DNA of 64,000 nt. Source: Aquila chrysaetos chrysaetos (lineage: Eukaryota; Chordata; Aves; Accipitriformes; Accipitridae). Positions within the stretch are counted from its first letter, which is position 1. Each line of letters starts with the position of its first letter. Of this stretch, positions 43,501 through 55,500 are shown one piece after another. The notes beneath the pieces are model-generated. The model was not told the origin of the DNA, made no database searches, and worked only from the letters and a program-made list of their open reading frames with translations. The stretch covers positions 46,549,541 through 46,613,540 of the forward strand of contig NC_044011.1 of assembly GCF_900496995.4 (NCBI RefSeq), given 5' to 3'. A program made the translations under genes and the position numbers.

Positions 43501-46500
43501 GCGTTGTTGATGTGGCTGAAGGTGTAAAGGGCCAACTGCTTTGATCTCGGCTTCCCTGGGAAGTTGGTTGCAGGGCTGGGTGCGAGGAGCAGGAGGTCAC
43601 ACAAACTTAGGCAAAACGACCTGAAAATGCGTTTTGTTTCAAGGAGTTCATTTTGCTTGGCTCGGGTCCTGTGACTGCCCATATGTCTGGGTGACGGCTG
43701 CAAGTTCTGTTGCTGGTGACTTGGCTCCAGCGAGGCTTTGAAACCTTTCGTTTAGTACCAGAAGCCCTGAGACTGAGCGAGTCTTCACCCGCAAACCTGT
43801 TGAGATCTGGTATCTGAGATAACATTTTATATGGAATCGCTTTAATCGGCAGGCTGTACGCAGCTCAGAAACCTGCCTAACATCTTTTGTTAGGCAACAT
43901 CTAATTTGTATGAATTAATTGATACTGTAAACTTGACCTTTATATGTAGAGTCAGTTTTTTGTCTGCTGCTTTGCTTATGATCTGTTGACTGGTGAGTGG
44001 CTCCCTTCAGCTGAGTCGCGCCACTTTTTCCTACTTGCTGCAGTGTATTTTTATCAGTTTTCTGTTTCCCTCAGTGTTTCAGTGGGCTGGGGAGCTTCTG
44101 AGCTGATTCCAGTCTGCAGCTGGGATGAGACTGATCAAAAATGCTGGCTTCCGGAGCTTAAAATCTTGTATCAAGCAGAATTGGTCAAATTTCCTCTTTA
44201 AATGGGAATTTCCAGCTTGTCTTGCAACCCTGACTCTTAAAGCTGGTATGTGGGGACCAAACTGTGTCCCCTGTACACTTTTTTTTGCTGTTTTGATCTA
44301 GTTTAACAGGTGAGCTGGTACTAGGTCTGTTCTCCAGGCGTATTCCCTTTCCTACTGCATTAATGTTCTCCTGGTGGCCTCCCTGAGCAAGCCCTGGTAT
44401 TGTGTGTCCCCTTCTCCCACATCATTCACCCTGGGATAGTGATTGTCCTTGGCAAATTCAGCAAAAAACTCTTTGCTCTATTACTTCAGGTAACGAGAGG
44501 TCTCCCGATACCCTGTCCCAAGAATTTTTAGACTAGATAGTTTCATCTGTGTGTGTGTGTTTTGGGGTTTTTTTTCAGTAGAGTGTTCTTCCAGCAATTT
44601 CCTTGGTAGATGGCTCAGTACAACTTCTAGGGCTGTGTGTGTCATAGTTTTCCACTTAGTTTCCCCAGCTCACTTCTCCCTTTCCAGTGCGGATGATGGT
44701 TCTCCAGTGACAGTTATCACTTCAGGGTAAACTGCTTGTTCAGCCCTACTAGGGATTGAGACTTGTGCATCCAGACCACCTGTCTTTTCCATTAAGCCCC
44801 TGCTTGCTCTTCCTATGCAAGAAATACCTTCTGTCTTTCAACAGGAGGGAAAATAATCATGCAAGGTGGGTTGTTTTCCCATTTCCCATACCTATGAGAT
44901 GTCTTGGAGCTCTTCTAGCCAGGTGGGACTTCCCCCCCCCCCCCCCGGCTCTCTGGGTGCAGCTTCACGTTACAGCTCAGTCAGAGGACTGGCTGCTGCA
45001 GGAGGTGGCAGGTACGTTCCTGCCTGTTCCCCGCTGTGGGAATCCAGCGGCAGAGCAGCCGCAGGGGAGTGACTCCAGCTAACCCTTCAAAAAAAAAAAA
45101 AAAAAACCAAGCCCCAAACTTTCCGCTGGATCTTGCCCTGCAGTTAGAGTTGCTAAATCTTCCACCCTGATGACTGGGGAGGCCTCTGGGGGCTGGAGGG
45201 GTGGGGGGGAAGGCCCCTTTTGGCAGCAGCCAGCTTTTAAATTGGCTTAGCTGTCTCATAAAACAGCACTCTCAATGCTGCAGCTGAGCCAAGAGCCGGT
45301 TGCCTTGTGAGGGGGTGTGGGGAGGTGGGGTGTCTTGCCATTCCCCCCCTCCATCTCCCATCCCCTGCTTCTCGCTAGAAATGCCCGATTAAACCAGTTA
45401 AGCTCACTAAAACGGCAGGGGGAAAAAAAATTTAAAAATCCCCTGAAACCTAGAGCAAGATAAGCCAGCTGGGTTGGAATATTTTCTTCCAGCTTGGCAG
45501 CTGGGGGCAGTGCCAAAAGCAGCAGGAGGGAGTGAGGGAGCAGGGGCGGGGGGAGCCGAGCGTGCCGGGGGAAGGAGACCGTCCCTTTTGGCAGCGGCTA
45601 GCTTTTGCTTTGGCTTAGCTGTAAGGTGAAACCGCACCCTCAGCCTCACCTGTCTGTCTGATCATGCCTTTGATTTATACCCTGGGTTTTGCCGTTTAGT
45701 TTTCCCCACAGACTTCAACCATTGTATCTGATAATGAACCAAGCGGTTGAGCCTTATTTGTTTAATTCAAAGACAAGTTTAATATTTCCTACCTCGCAGT
45801 CGTACAAAGTCTGCCTGCCTCGCAGACCTCAGTTTTCCTCGCAGCGAACCCATAAAACACCAAAGAACACTAGATGAGGGAAAAACCGCTCATGCCATGA
45901 GCAGCCCCTCGTTGAAAAACAGGCTCTGCAAAGGAGAAAGGCAAAGGGGCTGGGCACCACTGGTTTACATTTTTGGGGGTGTTTTTTTGTCTTTGCAAAG
46001 GTAGCTGTGGGTTGTGTTGCCTGCTGGCTCGCTCAATCTCACCTTCCGCATGCTGGTGAGACCCCTGCGTTGTGGGCTGCTAGCTCTGGTCAGTGGTGAG
46101 CTGTGGGGAATCTTCTCTCCCTCCCTAAAGCTTGGGTGAAGAAAAGGTGGTTCCCGAATGCCTCTGTAATTGCTCTGCGTCATCCGCTAAAGCACTGAAG
46201 GACAAACGGATCCTGGAGACGTCTATACAAAATACGACAGCACTCTCCAGCAGGAAGGACAACTTGTGTCCGAGTGGCAGCCTGCTCTAGCTGGAGATGC
46301 TTTTGTTCCTGCACAGGGATGGTACTGTGTGTTTTCCTTTCCCAGTCCTCACTGAGTAAACCAAACCATTTATCTGGCTAAAAGGCCTCACTCTGAAGAA
46401 TCTTGAAAGAAATTACGGGTTTTTTACGTGCCAGTTCAGGAGGTAACCCCCAGGTGACCGTTCCGCTTGTGAGGACAAGTCCCATCTGGGGAACTGCGGC

Positions 46501-49500
46501 AAGGAAAGAGGACAGTTAACGTGGCCCCTTCTGAAAGAAACTGGAGATGATTCTTCCGAGTTGAAATCCCGTTTGCTTCCAGATTGACCCAAGCTAGGTT
46601 TTCCTGAGTGAAGTTACTGTAATCAGGTGGTATTTTTTCAGTTTTTAATTTCCTTTTTTTTGCTTCTTGTTTGTTAAGAGATGATAGATCGGCCCAAATA
46701 AGGGTATGAGAAAGGCTGGCGATTTTCAGGAGGATCCACAGACAGTCAGTGCATGACTTGTTGCCTTTATCTCTGAGATCTGGAGATTCCTTTGCAGTGA
46801 TGGATTAATCCACTCTTGAGTGAATAATATAACTGAGAACAAGTAGGAGCCAGCGTTCCAAACAGATGATTTGTTTAATACGTGTATGCCTCTTCTCCCC
46901 ACCTCCCCCTCTGAAAAGCTTCTTTCTTCACCGTTTCATTTAGCCTGCCTGCTGAAATCTTAACAACAACCTGTGTATGTGCCCCCCCCCCCCCGCCCCA
47001 TACCAAAGGAGGGATGAGGATGGGGCTGTGCCAAAGGCCTCTGGTCCCAGGTGGATGAGAAGATAAATTGCAGCTCTGCCAAGCTGGGGGGAGGCTCAGG
47101 GTGGAGAGAGGGTGCCTGCAGGCTGCTCTGGCCATGACATCACCCGTCTGCTCTGGCCATGACATCACCCGTCTGCACGTACTCCTTGCCCTAGTTAGAA
47201 GTGTTGTTGCTGGTGCTGGCACCTGCCAGGGGGGTGAGCTTGCACCACTTGGGTCTCTCGGCAGCAATGACTGTCCCCTAACACAAGGCAGCATGCTCTG
47301 CATCCAGGAAAGAAGTTGTATACAGGAGCTTGAGAATTGGGGTTGGGGGAATGAACTCGTTGGGGACAAGGAGGTGGCAATGGGTGGCTTAGAAGTAGAA
47401 ATAAGATGTTTAGGAAGATGGTTCTGTAGTTCTGCTAGGCTGGCTCTGTGGCCTTTTGAGCTGGTCAGGGTTGTTCTGGAGCCACACACTGAAGACCTTC
47501 TGCCAGTGACACGTGGGTAGTCCTTGTTATCGCACACACAGGCAGATCCAAGGCTGGGAAGGGAGTTGCGCAACTTTAGCGATGGAATTTGTGTAGCTAA
47601 ATCTATTATCATCCCTATGGATGTACTGGAATAACTCTTTGGCAGCTCATAGGCTGTGTCTTGTCGCTTTAACGTCTTGGAACACATCAAGGGTAGGTCC
47701 TGTTGATAGGCTCAAAGAGGCTGCGAGATGTGATGGTTATAGATGTCTGGGCAGGTCTTCCCTCTGCTCAGAACCCCAAAGTCTGTTGCAGTCTTACCGG
47801 CAAAAGCTCTGACAGCTGAAGGTCAAGTTGATGAAACTAATCAGCTTTGGCTTTCCTTGTTTCATGAGAACTGGTATTCTTGCATTGATCCGATCCACTT
47901 GGGGTGTGGGATCAGAAGCGCTAGTGACAGCTTTCAGCTGTATTCTGGAGAATTTCTGTGCTGTGTGGGGCAAAGATAAGATCTTTAGAAACAGTATTTC
48001 CCCCTTTGGAGAATGGGTTTTGCTGGTGTTGGCTGTACGTAATCTCTGGTAGCTGAAGAGTTTTGCTGTGTAATGTTCCAACTCCATGTAGATTAAATGT
48101 ATTGCGGAGTCAAACTGAACAATAGCGTGCGGTTTTCCTTTGTTCCCCCCCCCCCCCCCGCCCCGCTTCCCCACAATAAGAGCTCACAAAAGTTTCCGAA
48201 TTATGGCTATGTGTGCATACGCTCAAGCGTAGGCTCAGATTTTCATAAAGCTTGCTGAGGGCTGTTACTTCTGAGGAACTGTTTCGCGTTTGCAATAGCT
48301 TCAGGAAATCTCTTTGTTTCTCATGGGCCTTTTCAGAAGGTGCATTTTGGTGTAGCACTGGGATACACTGTCACTGCAAAGTATTCAGGCAACAAGTATC
48401 ACAGCTTGATGGAGATTTGAGTCTCCTCTAATAAAATGCAAGCTAAGGAGGAAAACCCCCAGGGTTTTTTGGAACAGAAGATGTTTTCTGTTCCTGCCAC
48501 TAATCTTTGTTGCAGAGTGAAATAGGAATGTATACTTTAAATCTTTGTCAGGGTGTAGGAGGAAGCTGGCAATGGATGTAATCAAAAATGTTATTATCAA
48601 AACTCTCTAAATATGTTGAAATTTCAAGCTTAATGATATAATTTTAAACTCAGCTATTCAGACTGAGGCATTTTTTTTGGGTGCAGACAGCACTTTCAAA
48701 TTGCTGCGCGAATCAGGATCAGCCAGAGAGGAGTCTAGGACCAGGTCACAGATGGTGGATACTGAAGTCAGACTGTCTGCAGTTGTGTGGCTTGAGTCCC
48801 TTCAGCTCCCTGAATCATCGTAGGAACAGATCTTAAATGAACTGGGTGGTAGCATTAAGTTGAGCTGCGGCTTTCTAGATGATGGGCTTTTGAGCTGAGC
48901 ACTTAAAAAATGGTCTAGTTTTCAAGTTAGCATTTTTCCTAATTTGTGTGTTTGCTGTTGCTCATATAGAACCAACACACATGGGAAGTGTGTATATTCA
49001 GAGTCTGAACAACTCTTACAGTAAAACACAGTGAAGCAACACCAGATCCTACATGCAGTAGCAAAGACCCTAATCTGCCTACCTGGTACGACAGGAGACC
49101 GAAAGTTTCCAGCCTTACGCTTGTAGGTTGGAATAAGGGAATTGCAAGTGACCCTCACCCTTCTGACCCTTCTTGCTTGAGTGGAGAGGCTGCAGGTTGA
49201 GGGCATAGAAGAAGCTGAAGTCCTTCTCCGAGCCAAAGGTGTGAAGCTGTTTATTTTCATTCTGGAAATGTATATATCGCAGGAGGCAGATGCTAGCCTG
49301 CTTAACCTAAGCATTCACTACTTATCTGGGGTCTGGCAAGTGTACAAGTGTTGTCCCTTCTTATCCCCCAGTATTAAAAAGTCCAGGCACCTTTCTCTGG
49401 CTGAGTCTGAGATTTGCTTTAAAAAAACACACAAAGAGAAGCCAACAGAAAAAGAAACATTTGCTTTCTTTGCCAAGTTGAGATGAAGACTAATGCCGTG

Positions 49501-52500
49501 GTGCTGCTTAATCTTGTTTTTCTTGCTATCTGATGGACGCTAATGTGGGATGGAATCAATCCCGGCAGCCGGTTATCTTTGCAGGGCCCTTGTGTGTTGC
49601 CGAGCTTGGCATTGAAGTTTTGCGGGGGAGCTGATGTGCTATGAAGAGTCTCGAACTTTCTTCCTGTGTTGCGAAGCCACAGCAGCGGTGTCCCTTCTTC
49701 CTTTGGGAAAGGTGTCTCCTGGAATCTCTGGTCTGCCATTGGATGTCCAAACAGAAATCATGTTCAGCAAAGTAGGATATGTCTGTGCGAGTGAAAACAG
49801 GGCGCAGTCAGGTTAACCCGGTGGAAAATTCTCCCTGGTACCCATGATGAAACTTAACTACTTTCCTATCAGTTGTTCATGTTTGAACTGGTTCTGCTGG
49901 TAATAGCTGCCGTTACCCTGATTCGCGGGAGGAGATTGAGGGCTCTGACTCATGAACTGCTGCGGTTTGACGTTTCTGCCCCCGATTGCCTGTCTGCTCT
50001 GGGTTGGGGTCCCTGCCTCTAGCAGGGGTGAGCCGACAGCGTGGCTTCGACTTGCAACTCAGCTGCAGCGGGTGAAGGAGCAGAGCTAGAGAAGCTGAAC
50101 CCTCAGGCGATGGTTCTGTGACCGCTGCTGCCTCCTTCCCCTGGATCGGCGCTCTCCTTCGGCTCCGCTGGCACAAGGAAGGAGGCGGGAAGCTAGGGCC
50201 GGTGCTCGGTTGCACAATGCTGCTGAGCAAATCCAACCTAAAGCCCCCCTCGCCTTCCCCAGTATTCTGCTACCCCTCTCCTCACACGGGAGCCAGATCA
50301 GTTTGTTGTAGCACACCTGGCCTGACCAACATGATTTTCTCACTTTTTTTCTGCCTAGCTGTTGCATCGAGACAGCTTTTATCTGGGCCTGAGGCTAATG
50401 GGATTGTTTTGCTAGAGGAATATTGTCAGTTGTGTCAGGATTCCTTCCCTGTAGGTTAAGAAGCACAGAAGTGTGGTTTTGCTCAAGAGTTCGAACTTTA
50501 ATGTTGAAACCAGGTTTGATCTGTTGAGTGTGGGGGAAGGGAGGGGAGGAGAGCAGTAAAACGGGGTTACCCGGTCAGCTTATGTAATGCTGAAGGATGA
50601 ATTGTTCGAAGGCTTGTTCTAATCAGGGGAAGAAAGGATGGACTCTTTTCCTGCCGTCTCCCTCAGCTGTCACTGGTTAGCTGGTTTGCTTTTTAATCAG
50701 CATTGTTCTCCTGCCTATCTGCCCTGGAGACTGGCTAGAGCAGCAATGTGTATGGACTACTGTAAAAGGAGGGGAAACAGCAATTTCAAGGGGAGGACAG
50801 CACTTTTGTGTAGGAAGCAGAGTCAAAATGGATCAGTTGCTCTGTTTTGTGCATGATTTCAGCCATCCACAGGCACAGTGAATTCTAAAGGGTGACTGAC
50901 AACTCTGCTCTAACACACAGGCTTTGCTCTCTGGTTCCAGCGCGCCTCCCATATCCTGCAGCCATGAGTTCACAGGCTCCTAATTGCCTATGATGTAAGA
51001 CAGCAGTAGATGGGGTTGCTATAAATTCTGGCTGCAGGTGTGGATTTAATAGTTGTGCTTCCCTTTAAGGGATCATGGATAGCATGGATCCGTGCAAGTT
51101 GCAACAGACCGAGTTGGACTTGGGGTAAGGCAGCAAAAGGAACCCATTTGCCTGCGTTTTTTAGAGCTGTTGCTTGCTGGAGGCTACTGATGGACGAGGT
51201 GTCGGTGTTCATCTAGAATCGCCTCAGAAATGAGCTTGCTGTCCTCTAAGGTTGCTGCTCTTTTCATGAACCTTCTCTCATGTCAAAATCTACCAGGCAT
51301 GAGAGCGCTGCTGGAAGCGGACCTTTAGGCAGCGTGCGTGGACACAAGCTCCTTTGTCTGACAGGTTTTTCTGATGACCAGAGCAAGCCTGTGGTTCTAG
51401 TCTTTTTTTTTTTTTTTTTTTTTTTTAATCGAGCTTGATTCTGGTTCTAGGAACTGTAGAGAAATTATAAACACGGGTGATCATCCTTGACACGCAAAAT
51501 CCAAACTTTTTGGAGGGGAAAAGACACAGCATGAGGCAGTACTGAAGCTTGCTGTGGCATGTGTACGTGTAGCTCAGATAATTAGGACAGCGAGTCCCTT
51601 AGTGCACTTGAGAAAATGGGCACATCTCACTTGGAGTTGGGTTTTGTATATTTTTTTTCTTAATTTTTGCCTACATTCTTGCAATTCAGAGTTTAGTAAG
51701 GATACCGGGTTGGTGCTTCCTAAGTTGATCTGAGGCCTCACGCTGTTAGAGTGCAAAGTTCCCTTTCATGGATGTCCATTCCTAGCCCCTCCTTTGGGCT
51801 AGCGCTCCAAGACTGCACAGTGAGCTGCAACTGCTCCCTCATCCAGGTGGAAACAAAACCTCATTTTTCTTTGGCTGAGTTTTCAGCTGGATCTGCCAGC
51901 ATATCTGACTCACTCAGTGGCCGCACGATCGCTGGTGCAGATAGCAGAATGCAAGCCAGCTCCTGAAGGAAGGTGTTACTGCCCTCCTCGGCAGCAGCCT
52001 GTCCTTAAATTGGCTTAAACTGGTTGCGAAATCTCCTTCTTGGTAAAAATCACTTGGTTGAAAAAGTAGAACAAACGCCTCGCTCTGAGCATCAGGCCAA
52101 CCCTGCAGGAAGGAGCAGAGAGGGGGGTGTTTGCCGAAGAACCCTTCGAGACATGGTTGAAGGTGAGCAGAGCTGTCATTGGGGATCATAAGGCGGTGCG
52201 ACAGAATCAGTACAGGTGTTGAGGTAGATACGGGGAAGAAAATGGGAATAAGAGGCAAAGTAGTGCCTATCCAGGAGAGAATGAGAGGGGTGAGGTCTCA
52301 GGGGGCCTTGAAGAGTAAAGTGAGAATTTTGTATGTGTTTGGTCTACAGTTACTCTGATGGAACTGTTAGACTAATGATACCTTCAGATACCTTGGGGTC
52401 TAAAAGCCCTTATTTAGGCATTTAAGCATAATTGCAGCCCAGCAGAACTGTATATTAGGCTGACACTGTTCTTTTTCTTCCCCCGAGGCTGGAAGAGTCA

Positions 52501-55500
52501 GAAACCATACCCACTTCATTAGTGTGGCAGCAGGGGGACTGTCTCAGCTTTTTTTCTGAAGTTAATAATAAAATTAACCTAATCGTTATGCCTGTTTGTG
52601 GGTAAGAAAGTGTGGCTTCTGTGATGATTTATGGTTTTGGTTTGTTGGGTTTTTTTGTTGGGTTTGGTTTTTTTTTTGTTTTTTTTTTTTTTTTCCCCTG
52701 ATGTCTGTCTTGCTGTGACCGGTGCTGATACGGCAGGATGGAAATCCCAGGTCTCCCCCATCAGAGCACGTACATGTGTCGATAGCAGACTAGTGACTTG
52801 GGAGCGTTTTCAGCTGCGTGCTGCAGAGGCACAGTACACAAACCGTTAAATTTTCTTCCCTCGGCTCACAAATTCATTTCTTCAGTCAATGCCAAAGCAT
52901 GCGTTCTTCTATCAAGACCATATGTACGCCAAGACCGAGGTTTTAAAGTCAAGGTGTTTTTGAAATACTGGAGTGCAAATTAAGTATCTGAGTAATCTTA
53001 ACTGTCTTCTAAAAAAAAAATCTCTATCAGCCTCACATATAACTCAAAGGATTAATGGAAAGCTAAACTTTGATCAGAGTCCAACAGCTGATACCAGCCA
53101 TGAGACTTTCCAGGCCTGAAAGCAAAATAGAAAAATCCAGTGAACAACTCGGCAAAAGATCTGCTTCTCCATCTTTGAGGCAGGCCAACTTTTTGGCGAT
53201 GTTTTCAGGCTAATACTTCTTTTTTTTTTTTTTCTCCCCCCCCCCCCCCCCCCCAGTTGCTTAATGTCATGTTGTGTCACCTTTGTCCTGTGTTGCTAGA
53301 CCTTACCTCCAGCAGAGTTTGAGTAGATTACTGACATTATTTAGCTTTGGAAAAAGACACGTATGCCTTATTGTTATTAAGGAAGGCCATCAGGACTTAA
53401 GGTCCCCTATCCTTGTAGGAACTTGGTCACTGTCTTGTTTGCTCAGTGCTGTTTGGTTTTCCTGCCATTTGCCACCCTGAGCAAATATTCAGTCTGTATT
53501 TTGACAGAAATAATGTGCCATTACAAACTACTGCACAATCGATAGATATTTTAGCTCCCAGAATTGCTCTTGGCATTTGTCACTGATTCACTGGGAGGAT
53601 TTAAATTGTGTGGAGCAAGCACAAAGCTTCATGTATGCTCGGGCAAGGCTGCTTATAAAAATGGAAGTTACCTAAAAAGAGTAAAAATACCAATTGAATC
53701 ATTGAGTGGGAATACACATAGGAAACCCTTGGGTGCTGGCTTAGCACTGATTGATTTGGATGCTAGGCATGGGTATGGGCAGAAATTGGGAGGTGTTAAC
53801 CTAATTCAAGGTGAGGATTGCAAAGGTTGTGCAACTGCAAGGTCTCTCCTTTTAAGTTGCTACGATAAGGATCTAGAAAGTATACTTTCCTTTGTTTAAA
53901 ATGTAATAAATAAATATGAACATAACATCAAAGGATGCTTTTTCTTGTAATTTTTAAATGCCGTTCTGTTTGGTTTCTTTCTGTAGATGCCTTTGAGTAT
54001 GTTTCATTGCATTCTGACTTGTTTATATCTTTCACACTTGGTTTGTAGGGTCAAAGTCAGCTAACTGTTTTTTCATGGGGTTTTCCCTGACAGATTTTCT
54101 AGGATAGAGAAAATACCAGGCTTGCAGGACTGCTAGGCAGAGTTCAGTTTGTTTTCTAAAAGCATCCACAAAATCCCTTTGAAGTATGTAATTTTATTAT
54201 TTACACTCACGAAATCCCGTCTTTCGTGATTCTAATACAAATGCCTAATTATGGTATTTTTAAGAAAAAAAAAAAAACAAACCAAAAAAACAAAAAACCC
54301 ACCACTTATGTAAAAGCCTGGCTCCTTATCTCCATTGCTCGGCTTCCTGTAATTTAGTAACACAGAAACTGCAGTTTCAGTGCTGGAGGTGGAGAAGAGA
54401 GTAAAACGGGAGCACTTGAAATTTTTTTTTTTTTTTTTACACAAGCAGTGATTACAGCACGACTTTTTTCAGTGCTCGAGCTCTCTCTTCAGAGCGTAAT
54501 TAGGAACACATTGATTCTTATTGCAGCTGGCAGCTGCTCGCTATTGCCTTTTTCAGCTTATGACCCCCATAGTCCCGCTGACCTTTCCTGGGGTTAGTCG
54601 TAGGCCCTTTTCATTGTGATGGGCTAGAAGTGGCTCATGTGGAGTTGATTATTTCCTTGCTTGTCTGGCCTTTTTGGTGCCATAACTCCAAGTCACTTCC
54701 ATTTTCTTCCCCTGCTTTTGGCTGACCACAGTGAAAGGAAATGCTTTTGCTGGCGACAGGATCGGTTTGCACGCTTGACTGACTCGATTGAGACCCTGAA
54801 AAGGGGGGAGGGGGAGGGTAATGAACACTGTAGGTGCTGCATTTGCTTTTTAAAGGTTGATGTTAATGATTGAGTGGTCATTAAGCATTCATAAAAATGA
54901 GGCTTCAGCAGGCTTGGTTGCCTTTTAGCAATCTCAAACCCGCACGTTGGTGTTAAAAATCTGTCCACCGCATCCTTAATGTATGGCCGCCGTGTCTTTA
55001 GGCACGGTACGTATGAGTTATGTGGCATGTGGGCGAATGCGCCGGTGTCAGTTGCTCGGCACTACTTCGGGGCTTTTCCCAGCTACCAAAAGACCCAGGA
55101 ATAAACCTCGGAGGTTAGTCCGTAAAGCCGACGGGCAGACTGTCGGTTGCTACCGGGCTGCTAACCCGCTCCTCCCCAGCACAAAAAGCTAATGAAGTAT
55201 ATATGCCAGCTGTTACACTCATTTTGCCAGACCCCAGGAGGACAGCATGAAGACAGTCAGTGATCAAAGGCTTTGGAGATCACTGAGGAGCCGAGCTGCA
55301 GGAATGTCTGATTGCTTTCTCTTGGAATGCCACAGGCTTCAATACCTTTTTTTTTTTTTTTTTTTTTAAGGTGTCTTGGTGCGAGATTTAATGATCTAAC
55401 TCGGCTTGCTTGCACTAAAGGCACAGTGTTTTAGTTGATTCTGGGGGTTTTGTTTGCTTTACGTTTAGGCGCTTTGAAAATCTGCGATTTTTGTTGTACT

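Noticed and set aside
53564-53899. 111-codon forward open frame in CDON intron 1
   Set aside because: No recognisable domain, no flanking splice or promoter evidence, and a length compatible with chance in AT-rich DNA.
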